Positions 6,201 through 11,720 of a stretch of DNA of 11,720 nucleotides are shown here, piece by piece. The position numbers were made by a program, and so were the translations under genes. Within the stretch, counting starts at the first letter, position 1. Each line of letters begins with the position of its first letter. Source of the DNA: Deltaproteobacteria bacterium (lineage in GTDB: Bacteria; Desulfobacterota; Desulfobulbia; Desulfobulbales; Desulfobulbaceae); contig JAADIK010000164.1 of assembly GCA_013151365.1 (NCBI GenBank), positions 1 through 11,720 on the forward strand, read 5' to 3'. The notes beneath the pieces were generated by a model, which searched no databases, was not told the DNA's origin, and saw only the letters and a program-made list of their open reading frames with translations.

Positions 6201-6665
6201 GGTGCCACTCCTGTAACATTTAAGTTCTCGAAAAAGTTCCTGTTCTTTGTCCCACATGACCCAGGCCTCTTCTTCCGAACGTTCATGATCATATCCCAGC
6301 AGGTGCAGAAGGCCGTGAATAATCAACTCGGTAATCCGGTCATGCAGTGTCGTGTTATTGTTTCGCGCTTCCCTGGCGGCCGTATCGACTGAAATCAGGA
6401 TATCGCCGATTTCATGTTCAGTCAGGGCGATGGCCGGCTGGCCGGGGGCCGGGTCGGCGGCAAAAGACAGGACATTGGTCGGCCCCTGCCGTTGACGGTA
6501 CCTGCTGTTGTAGGACGCCATGTCCCGGTCACCCATGAGCACAACACTGACATTCTTACCGGCCGGGACCAAGCGCCGCAACAACCAGGCGGCCCGCTTT
6601 GCAAGCAGATCGCGGCAGAGGGGCCGGGTTTCGTTATCGTGCAGGAATGAAAGATTGACCGACAT
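5469..6665 (-). CDS. ybeY: YbeY endoribonuclease, reading in frame without a stop into PdxJ
   Basis: The first 155 codons (6665 to 6201) encode YbeY, the zinc-dependent endoribonuclease needed for 16S rRNA 3'-end maturation and ribosome quality control. The metal-binding motif HGLLHLLGYDH, of form HxxxHxxxxxH, is at residues 117-127, preceded by PTNVLSF (62-68) and EIGDILIS (85-92). YbeY homology ends around WDKEQELFREL at about residue 148, where a stop would be expected. Instead codons for K-C-Y-R-S-G-T lead straight into the pdxJ ATG, making one 398-aa frame. The ATG at 6665 is preceded by GAGGGTG. The gene follows phoH by 55 bp, the usual ybeZ-ybeY order. Whether the cell makes a fused protein, only separate products, or both is unknown; a sequencing error hiding a stop is possible. 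Confidence 0.85.
   Translation of the reverse strand: MSVNLSFLHDNETRPLCRDLLAKRAAWLLRRLVPAGKNVSVVLMGDRDMASYNSRYRQRQGPTNVLSFAADPAPGQPAIALTEHEIGDILISVDTAAREARNNNTTLHDRITELIIHGLLHLLGYDHERSEEEAWVMWDKEQELFRELKCYRSGTMAQLAINIDHVATVRQARGGAEPDPVIAAGICELAGALGIVVHLREDRRHIQDRDVRILRQTVKTKLNLEMAAVKEIILIALDLKPDMITLVPEKRRELTTEGGLDVIANENKVRKTIDKMSRAAIPVSLFIDPDQEQIKAARDVGATFVELHTGRYCDAGTEQEREREFNLIAESAETASGAGLRVNAGHGLDYRNTARIAALDTIEELSIGHAVISRAVQVGLDQAVREMLALVKPPFPAR
6207..6212 (-). promoter_or_regulatory. Ribosome-binding site of pdxJ within the ybeY frame
   Basis: AGGAGT on the minus strand ends six bases before the pdxJ ATG at 6200. It supports separate initiation of PdxJ, coupled to translation of ybeY, despite the missing stop codon. 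The codons that make up this site (Arg-Ser) lie just beyond the end of YbeY homology, which fits a former non-coding spacer now read as protein. Confidence 0.7.
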
Positions 6666-6720
6666 GACGACACCCTCTAAATCCCGAGGCCGGGACGGGT
6701 TGGCTCCCCGGCTTTTTGCA

Positions 6721-7746
6721 TCATTTTGCTCCCCTGCCCGCCGCGGACTTATCACCTGAATCCGGCCGGGATAATCCTTTTTTCTCGTAAGCCTTGATAA
6801 TTTCCTGCACCAACGGGTGGCGGACGACATCCGTTTCGGCAAAAAAACTGAAATGGATGCCCTTGATCCCCTTAAGGATCTGCCGGGCCTCGATCAGGCC
6901 GGATTGCCGGGGGCCGGGCAGGTCGATCTGGGTCACGTCGCCGGTGACCACGGCGCGGGAATCAAAACCGATCCGGGTCAGGAACATTTTCATCTGCTCC
7001 CTGGTGGTATTCTGCGCTTCATCGAGAATGACAAAGGCATTGTTCAGGGTCCGTCCCCGCATAAAGGCCAGCGGGGCGATTTCGATAATGCCCCGCTCGA
7101 TCAAATCCTGACTGCGGTCCTGGCCCAGCATCTCGTTCAGGGCATCGGTGAGCGGCCGCAGATAGGGATTGACCTTCTGGGCCATATCCCCGGGCAGGAA
7201 ACCCAGCTTTTCACCGGCCTCGACCGCCGGCCGGGTCAGGATAATGGAACGAACCTGCTCGCCGGCCAGCGCCGAAACGGCCATGGCCACGGCCAGGTAG
7301 GTTTTGCCGGTGCCTGCCGGGCCGATGCCGAAAACAATATCGTTGTGGCGAATGGCATCGATATAGTTTTTCTGATTGATGCTCTTGGGGGAGATGACCC
7401 TGTTTCGCGAGGTGATGTACACCTTGTCCAGAAAGATTTCCCGGAGCCGGGCTCCGGGTGATGACTCAAGAATTTTCAGGCCAAAGGCGATATCCTGGGT
7501 AAAAACGGGATGGCCCTGGCGGATCAGGTCATACAGCTGCTCAAAAAGGGTCCCGACGAGCTCGACGGCGTGACTGCGGCCGGTGATCAGCAGGGCATTC
7601 CCCCGGACGTTAATCACCACTCCCGTGGCCTGCTCGACAGTATGCAGGTTCCGGTTCAAGTCGCCGAACAGGACCTGGCCGGCCGAATTGTCCGAAAATT
7701 CCAGTCTCCTTTCGACCTGGCGGTTAAGGGCGGCGGACGGTTTCAA
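6721..7746 (-). CDS. phoH: PhoH-like ATPase (YbeZ family)
   Basis: This cytoplasmic P-loop NTPase belongs to the PhoH family, of which YbeZ works with YbeY in RNA maturation. The 341-aa protein has an N-terminal KH-like segment (about residues 25-75, including GVVINVRGNALLITG), Walker A GPAGTGKT at 142-149, the TRPAVEAGEKLGFLPGD family signature at 171-187, Walker B VILDEAQN at 239-246, and a VVTGDVTQIDLP sensor strand. The start is a TTG one base after the TGA of the dsbA-like gene; a stop codon lies in frame seven codons upstream and no ATG or GTG comes between. GGGAG is about 12 bases upstream, so translation probably depends on coupling to the preceding gene. YbeY follows after 55 bp. Confidence 0.92.
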   Translation of the reverse strand: MKPSAALNRQVERRLEFSDNSAGQVLFGDLNRNLHTVEQATGVVINVRGNALLITGRSHAVELVGTLFEQLYDLIRQGHPVFTQDIAFGLKILESSPGARLREIFLDKVYITSRNRVISPKSINQKNYIDAIRHNDIVFGIGPAGTGKTYLAVAMAVSALAGEQVRSIILTRPAVEAGEKLGFLPGDMAQKVNPYLRPLTDALNEMLGQDRSQDLIERGIIEIAPLAFMRGRTLNNAFVILDEAQNTTREQMKMFLTRIGFDSRAVVTGDVTQIDLPGPRQSGLIEARQILKGIKGIHFSFFAETDVVRHPLVQEIIKAYEKKGLSRPDSGDKSAAGRGAK

Positions 7747-7747
7747 G

Positions 7748-8620
7748 TCAGTTTGCCGCTCCCTTCTTTACCTGGGCCAGCGCATGGTCAATCATCAGCT
7801 GTACGGCTTGAATGCTGCGGTTATGTACCAGCCGGCCGTTGATGAACAAGGTGGGCGTCCCGTGAACTTCGGCCCGTTCCGCGTCGATCAGGTCCTTTGT
7901 CAGTCGTTCCCTGACCTTTTGGCCGCCCAGGTCTTTTTTGAACTGTTCCATGTCCAGACCGATTTTTTGGGCCGCACCATTAATGGCCTCCGGGCTCAAC
8001 TTGTCAAGAGCAAAAAGCGCATCATGCATTGGCCAGAATTTACCCTGGTCCTGGGCGGCCAGCGCGGCCAGCGCGGCCGGTTGGGCCATCTTGTGCATGG
8101 GCAGCGGCAGATTCTTGAAAACGATTTTCACCGTGTTCGGGTTGCGCTTAAGCACCTGGTGCAGAAGCGGCTGGAGCTTATGGCAATAGGGACACTGGAA
8201 ATCGGAAAAGAGTACCAGGGTGACCGGGGCTTCGGCATTGCCGAGAAACGGGTCGCCGGTGATGTCAATGTGGACCGTGAAATTGACGGCAATGCTGGTA
8301 AAGGTTTTATCCTTGGGATTGAGCAGGTACAGCCGCTCCCCCCTGGGGGCGATGTCAATGGCGGTCACGGCCTTGTCGACCGGGATGGCCCCCAGCTCTC
8401 TGCCGTTGGCGGAAGAGAAGATATGGACCTTGCTGTCATCGCCGAGCACGTACACCCGTCGGTTGTCAAGGGTCTGAACAAAAGCCAAGGGCTTGGTGGC
8501 CATTTTCCAGGTTGTCAGTACGGACCAGTCAACGGAGCCTGACTGCGTCGACGGCGGAGAGCCGGCGTAAAGCCAGGCCGGTAACAGGAGCAGGAAGCAG
8601 AGTACGAGTGTCTTTTTCAT
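7748..8620 (-). CDS. Periplasmic DsbA-family thioredoxin-like protein with extra N-terminal domain
   Basis: This 290-aa exported protein has a Sec signal peptide at residues 1-19 (MKK, hydrophobic core, cut after LYA). A segment of about 95 residues follows that resembles blades of a YVTN/PQQ-type beta-propeller (VYVLGDDSKVHIFSSANG, LYLLNPKDKTFTSI). From about residue 118 there is a DsbA-like thioredoxin fold with active site CPYC at 143-146 (in FSDFQCPYCHKL) and the cis-proline loop GTPTLFING with Pro256. It probably oxidises or isomerises disulfides in envelope proteins. The ATG at 8620 is preceded by AAGGA; the frame continues upstream into repeat copy 2, but the signal peptide fixes the true start. 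It overlaps nothing but abuts phoH, so it is probably the first gene of the phoH-ybeY-pdxJ transcript, an unusual partnership. Confidence 0.88.
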   Translation of the reverse strand: MKKTLVLCFLLLLPAWLYAGSPPSTQSGSVDWSVLTTWKMATKPLAFVQTLDNRRVYVLGDDSKVHIFSSANGRELGAIPVDKAVTAIDIAPRGERLYLLNPKDKTFTSIAVNFTVHIDITGDPFLGNAEAPVTLVLFSDFQCPYCHKLQPLLHQVLKRNPNTVKIVFKNLPLPMHKMAQPAALAALAAQDQGKFWPMHDALFALDKLSPEAINGAAQKIGLDMEQFKKDLGGQKVRERLTKDLIDAERAEVHGTPTLFINGRLVHNRSIQAVQLMIDHALAQVKKGAAN

Positions 8621-8648
8621 GAGAATATCCTTATGCTCAGGGGTAAGA

Positions 8649-8867
8649 TCTGAATCCGTGAGCGCTCGAGAATGGTGCAGATGCAAGGCGGCAACGATGT
8701 TGATTATCCTGGTGCGATATCAACGAGTTGCCAACGCAGCAGATGCGCCGTTATCGGGCGCCCCGCAGGGCGGCGCGGTGAAGAACATAAAATGCCTTTA
8801 TTCGGCAATAATACAATAAATTCCACATATTGCCTGGAATATCACCTCAAGCCGTCACGGATTCAGG
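8649..8867 (+). repeat. MITE-like palindromic intergenic repeat, copy 2 (inverted relative to copy 1)
   Basis: The core runs from CTGAATCCGTGA at 8650 to TCACGGATTCAG at 8866 (217 bp) and matches copy 1 on the opposite strand at about 92% identity. The inner hairpin (GGCAACGATGTTGATTATC with GATATCAACGAGTTGCC) is kept intact, while the outer arm has gained mismatches. Flanks with the same offset as copy 1 are TAAGA (8644-8648) and TAAAA (8868-8872), four of five matching, consistent with a decayed 5-bp target duplication. It lies between the dsbA-like gene and anything upstream, starting 29 bases before that gene's ATG, so any promoter of the cluster must be inside the element, in the short gap, or upstream with transcription passing through. 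Confidence 0.8.
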
Positions 8868-8872
8868 TAAAA

Positions 8873-9152
8873 GTTAGTAACGCTTCAGTATTACAAGGCG
8901 GGTGATGCCCACAACCAAAATCAACTTCCAGCGTATCTGTTTCCAGGCTGTCAGGCTGTAGGCTGTTAGGGCAGGGCTGATAGCCTTCAGCCTAAACAAC
9001 CTGCTGATTTACATAAATAAAACATGATCAATTTTCTTGTTTTTATGACAGGAACTCAGGAGTAACAAAAACATGAAAACGCCTAAAGTATACTTCTTCC
9101 TTTTTTTTGCGCAAGGAGTAGGTGCGCTGAAGTATGGGCCTGTAAGGAAATT
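8873..9152. other. Non-coding stretch with short GGCTGT repeats
   Basis: About 280 bases without a convincing gene separate repeat copy 2 from the ParB-like gene. Positions 8944-8967 hold CAGGCTGT twice in tandem followed by AGGCTGTT, and TAGGCTG (8959-8965) can pair with CAGCCTA (8988-8994). The part from 9005 to 9110 is AT-rich and contains an ATG (9073) with AGGAGT upstream, whose frame soon runs antisense into the ParB-like gene. No intrinsic terminator with a proper T-run is visible after the ParB-like stop. Confidence 0.5.
8944..8995. repeat. Short tandem GGCTGT repeats with hairpin
   Basis: Two exact tandem copies of CAGGCTGT (8944-8951, 8952-8959) are followed by a diverged AGGCTGTT and then AGGGCTGA. 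The block closes with AGCCTTCAGCCTAA, which is complementary to the repeat unit, so a 7-bp stem TAGGCTG/CAGCCTA can form, with a smaller GGCT/AGCC hairpin in its loop. Function unknown; it may be a remnant of a dispersed intergenic repeat family. Confidence 0.55.
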
Positions 9153-10115
9153 TCATTCACCCGGGGTAGCGGTGGCCATGATGGTCCTGATTTCAGGCCA
9201 GACCTTCAGCAAAGACTCCCGGTCGGCAAAAGACAGCGACAGGACCACGGTGTCATCTTCAAAAGAGCGGGTATGGCCGACATTGATTTTCGGCGGCACT
9301 TCAAGCCCGGCGGCAAAGCGTTTGAATTCGGCCTCGGCGGCAACGCTGCCGGGGTGGCATTCTTCAAACAGCCAACGAAGAAAAGATGCCGCCTCCTGCG
9401 GTTTATTTTCTTGATTTTTTTCTTCATTCTCCAGCCGATAGCGGGCAATGATTTCCCGCATAGACCTCTCGTGGCGCATCATCAAGTCAATGCCCAGGTC
9501 AATTAGTTTATGCTGTTTTGAGCCGCCGAGCTGGAGCTCCGCAATGAGCCGCGCCAGTTCCTGTTGGTCGGCCGGCGCCAACTGCCGCATCTTTTGCGCG
9601 CTTTTGGGCCGGATCGTACCCTGATGCAGACCGGCGATGACCGAGGGATCCAGAGCCAGAAAATTGAGCAGCTCCTCTATCTTGTACTTTTGCGCCTTAT
9701 ATCCAAGTGGTATCAGCAGGGGGAGCGCCCGGTCCCAGGGTAACCGCTTCAAGGCCTTGCGGAAAAAGTTGGCCTGCTCGATCACGCTGAGCTGCCCGCC
9801 GATAAGCGCATGGTGCAACAGCAGGGAAAACAGGGAAAAGGCCTGGATCTCATGCGGGGCGACCAGGCAGGGAATTTTCCCGGTTGCGGCGCGACGCAGG
9901 GCCGCCCGGATTCTTTTTTTGCCGGAAACAACAAAAAAACCGCCGGCCGGCTGTTCCTGAACCAGGGGGGGACACAGAACCCCGAATTGCCGGACACTCT
10001 CGATCAGGTCGGTACCGGGCTCCTCATAAAAGGGGCGAAGATTGAAGGTCATATCCTCGAGATTCAGCGCCGCCGGATCAAGATGGAGGAATTGACAGTC
10101 GGAAGTCACAGGCAT
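9153..10115 (-). CDS. Orphan ParB/RepB-like N-terminal domain protein
   Basis: The 320-aa protein starts with a ParB N-terminal type domain at about residues 15-90: NLRPFYEEPGTDLIESVRQFG followed by PPLVQEQ and the FFVVSGKKRIRAALRRA box, in which SGKKRI stands where true ParB proteins usually have GERR. The middle (about 95-220) is helical, with a segment around DPSVIAGLHQGTIRPKSAQKM that resembles the ParB helix-turn-helix. The C-terminus has a charged run (NEEKNQENKPQE) and no recognised domain. No ParA partner and no parS palindrome are in view, so chromosome partitioning is unlikely; it may be a DNA-binding regulator or a CTP-switch relative. An ATG at 10115 and a GTG at 10121 are both possible starts, neither with a good ribosome-binding site. 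It lies downstream of the HU-like gene and its terminator. Confidence 0.75.
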   Translation of the reverse strand: MPVTSDCQFLHLDPAALNLEDMTFNLRPFYEEPGTDLIESVRQFGVLCPPLVQEQPAGGFFVVSGKKRIRAALRRAATGKIPCLVAPHEIQAFSLFSLLLHHALIGGQLSVIEQANFFRKALKRLPWDRALPLLIPLGYKAQKYKIEELLNFLALDPSVIAGLHQGTIRPKSAQKMRQLAPADQQELARLIAELQLGGSKQHKLIDLGIDLMMRHERSMREIIARYRLENEEKNQENKPQEAASFLRWLFEECHPGSVAAEAEFKRFAAGLEVPPKINVGHTRSFEDDTVVLSLSFADRESLLKVWPEIRTIMATATPGE

Positions 10116-10149
10116 AAACACTGTCTAATGGGGCCGGAACGGGAGAGGG

Positions 10150-10179
10150 AAAAAAATCGGGCGCCACCAAGGTGCCCGG
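10150..10179 (-). terminator. Rho-independent terminator of the HU/IHF-like gene
   Basis: On the minus strand CGGGCACC pairs with GGTGGCGCCCG, leaving a three-base bulge, and the hairpin is followed by ATTTTTTT. It lies about 20 bases after the HU/IHF stop codon and before the ParB-like start, so it should insulate the two genes. Confidence 0.75.
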
Positions 10180-10201
10180 TTGACCAGGGAACTGCCCCGA
10201 A

Positions 10202-10489
10202 TCAGTCGGCGTTGATCCGGGAACGGAGAATCCCCGATGGTTTAAAGGTGACGACCCGCCGGGCGTTCAAGGTCAGCTCATCACCCGTCTGCGGATTTCT
10301 GCCACGTCGTGATTTTTTGTCCTTAACATTGAATTTGCCGAAACCGCTCAGGAGCAGATCGTTGCCGCCGATCAGGGCTGTTTTGGCAAGTGACAGGAAG
10401 GCCTCAACCGAGTCGGTGGCCTGGGCCTTGGTCAGAGAGGGATGAGTCTTGTACACTTGCTGGACAAGGTCGGCTTTTGTCAGGGTCAT
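10202..10489 (-). CDS. HU/IHF-family DNA-bending protein
   Basis: This 95-aa nucleoid-associated protein has the family layout: two N-terminal helices (TKADLVQQVYKTHPSLTKAQ, then VEAFLSLAKTAL), the saddle strand LLLSGFGKFNVKDKKSR, the DNA-intercalating arm GRNPQTGDELTL with the proline expected at the arm tip, and the closing ARRVVTFKPSGILRSRI. The length is that of IHF subunits rather than the 90 aa of most HU proteins, and the ARRVVTFKPS segment resembles IHF alpha, but a firm HU/IHF assignment needs a phylogeny. GGAGG lies ten bases before the ATG. The gene has its own promoter and terminator. IHF-type bending would fit a genome with a sigma-54 activator, but no link is shown here. Confidence 0.92.
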   Translation of the reverse strand: MTLTKADLVQQVYKTHPSLTKAQATDSVEAFLSLAKTALIGGNDLLLSGFGKFNVKDKKSRRGRNPQTGDELTLNARRVVTFKPSGILRSRINAD

Positions 10490-10555
10490 GATCGATAAAC
10501 CTCCATGGTGTTACAGAATGGATTGGCGCCACTGTTAAATGAACCCTTTGCTCTA

Positions 10556-10583
10556 ATGTTATGATTTTTGTCGTTATTGTCAA
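10556..10583 (-). promoter_or_regulatory. Sigma-70 promoter of the HU/IHF-like gene
   Basis: On the minus strand a perfect TTGACA (10578-10583) stands 16 bases from TAACAT (10556-10561; four of six TATAAT positions) in an AT-rich stretch. Transcription would start near 10549, giving a leader of about 60 nt before the ATG at 10489. It lies between the pilC stop and this gene, so the gene does not depend on pilC transcription. Confidence 0.6.
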
Positions 10584-10638
10584 TACCGATCGGAAAAGAA
10601 AATGAAGGCGCGCCGGTTTTGCGGCCGGATTCAGGAGA

Positions 10639-11720
10639 TTAAACATTGCCCGCCATTTTGAAAATAGGCAGATACATGGCGACCACCAGGCCGCCGATCA
10701 TGCCGCCGAGGAAGACCATCATAAACGGCTCGATCATGGCGGTCAGGTTTTCCACGGCCTGATCGACCTCTTCATCGTAGAAATCGGCAATTTTTTCCAG
10801 CATGGTATCCAGGGCGCCGACCGACTCACCGACGTTGATCATCTGCACCACCATGTTCGGGAACACCCCTGTTTCCTCCAGAGGTTCGGCGATGGGGCGG
10901 CCTTCGGCAATACTGTCCGATACGCGGAGCACCGCTTTCTCAATGACTTTATTGCCGGCCGTTTTGGCAACGACCTGGAGGGCATCGAGAATCGGCACCC
11001 CGCTTTGCAGCATGGTGCTCAGCGTCCTGGTGAACTTGGCGACGGCGACTTTGCGGATAAGAGGACCGGCGACGGGAGCGTTAAGGGCAAAGGAATCTAT
11101 CCGGTAGTGGCCCTTTTCGGTAGCGTATATCTTTTTAAAGATCATAAAGACGACGAAGGCGGCAATAATGATAAAGATAAAATTCGATTTTACAAAATTA
11201 CTCATGTTGACCACAATCAGCGTGGGCGTCGGCAGTGCCGCCCCCATGCTGGAAAACATCTCAACAAATACGGGAATGACGAAAACCAGGATGACGACCA
11301 GGATCAGGATCGAGATCGACAGGCAGATGACGGGATAGGTCATGGCCCCCTTGATTTTTTTCTTCAGGGACATGGACTTTTCTTTAAAGGTAGCCAGGCG
11401 GGAAAGGATCGTATCCAGAATACCGCCCAGTTCCCCGGCTTCAATCATGTTGGCGTAAAGCTTGTCAAAGACCTTGGGATGTTTGCGCATGGAATCAGCC
11501 AGGGTCGTTCCTGACTCGACATCCGCTACAAGTTCGGTTAACACTCTTTTGAATGTCGGGTTATCCTGCTGCTTGCTGAGAATCTGCAGACATTGAACCA
11601 GGGGCAGACCGGCATCAATCATGGTTGAAAGCTGGCGGGTGAGGACAACAATATCCTTGCCGGTTACCTTGGGCTGAAAAAGAGGGATATTCGCAAAGAG
11701 ATCTTTCGGTTTTTCCTTGA
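10639..11720 (-). CDS. pilC: Type IV pilus assembly inner-membrane protein PilC (5' end beyond the window)
   Basis: PilC is the polytopic inner-membrane platform protein of type IV pili, related to GspF of type II secretion; it couples the PilB/PilT motors to pilin assembly. The visible part is about 360 residues out of roughly 405 in the family. Two T2SSF domains are present: the first begins near LTRQLSTMIDAGLPLVQCL and the second near KFTRTLSTMLQSGVPILDAL. Each is followed by long hydrophobic segments (ICLSISILILVVILVFVIPV and IEPFMMVFLGGMIGGLVVAM). The frame is open upstream of the ATG at 11622 through to the right edge, with PilC-like sequence (IPLFQPKVTGKDIVVLTRQL), so that ATG is internal and the true start lies outside. 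The stop is TAA at 10639. Confidence 0.93.
   Translation of the reverse strand, partial: KEKPKDLFANIPLFQPKVTGKDIVVLTRQLSTMIDAGLPLVQCLQILSKQQDNPTFKRVLTELVADVESGTTLADSMRKHPKVFDKLYANMIEAGELGGILDTILSRLATFKEKSMSLKKKIKGAMTYPVICLSISILILVVILVFVIPVFVEMFSSMGAALPTPTLIVVNMSNFVKSNFIFIIIAAFVVFMIFKKIYATEKGHYRIDSFALNAPVAGPLIRKVAVAKFTRTLSTMLQSGVPILDALQVVAKTAGNKVIEKAVLRVSDSIAEGRPIAEPLEETGVFPNMVVQMINVGESVGALDTMLEKIADFYDEEVDQAVENLTAMIEPFMMVFLGGMIGGLVVAMYLPIFKMAGNV

Noticed and set aside
6666..6842. Extension of the ybeY frame 59 codons upstream, into the phoH 3' end.
   Set aside because: The extension is out of frame with phoH and has no YbeY homology; the ATG at 6665 gives the normal YbeY N-terminus and has a GAGGGTG site.
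8621..8686. Extension of the dsbA-like gene upstream into the repeat element.
   Set aside because: A clear signal peptide starts at the ATG at 8620 with AAGGA before it; the extra residues come from repeat DNA.
9108..9136. GCGCA/TGCGC hairpin after the ParB-like gene, considered as its terminator.
   Set aside because: On the minus strand it is followed by A residues; the T-run is on the wrong side for either direction.

Overview
The window is chromosomal DNA of a fairly GC-rich Gram-negative bacterium. A type IV pilus inner-membrane protein, a NifA-type sigma-54 activator, a Kup potassium transporter and a periplasmic DsbA-like protein next to phoH-ybeY-pdxJ together suggest a Desulfobacterota-like ('deltaproteobacterial') anaerobe. 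That placement is inference from gene families and order. Nearly all genes lie on the minus strand; the one clear plus-strand gene is a potassium channel.

Layout from left to right: a NifA-like activator (minus, 57-1673); an AT-rich gap; a 218-bp palindromic repeat (copy 1, 1955-2172) ending five bases from the kup stop; kup (minus); a weak terminator; tRNA-Leu(TAA) (minus) with a clear -35/-10 promoter; an MthK-like two-helix K+ channel with a cytoplasmic RCK module (plus, 4508-5494). This channel converges with a minus-strand cluster, read in the order dsbA-like, phoH (ybeZ), ybeY, pdxJ, and overlaps its 3' end by 26 bp. Copy 2 of the repeat, inverted, sits about 30 bp upstream of the dsbA-like start. 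After a roughly 290-bp non-coding stretch with small GGCTGT repeats come an orphan ParB-like protein, a HU/IHF-type DNA-bending protein with its own promoter and terminator, and a pilC gene whose 5' end runs off the right edge (all minus).

How the genes fit together: Kup and the channel form a small potassium uptake/gating neighbourhood around the tRNA. PhoH/YbeZ and YbeY are a known rRNA-maturation pair, and PdxJ makes pyridoxine 5'-phosphate. The dsbA-like gene appears to lead the same transcript.

Most worth a second look: (1) the channel has a purine-rich Shine-Dalgarno just before an in-frame ATG (Met96) at the pore/RCK junction, the place where archaeal MthK uses an internal start to make free RCK subunits; (2) no stop codon separates ybeY from pdxJ, so the two form one 398-codon frame, although pdxJ keeps an ideal ribosome-binding site; (3) two ~217-bp copies (about 92% identical by hand alignment) of a MITE-like, multi-hairpin element with CTGAATCCGTGA termini and matching 5-bp flanks suggesting target duplication. 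I see no CRISPR array, toxin-antitoxin pair, phage gene or transposase.
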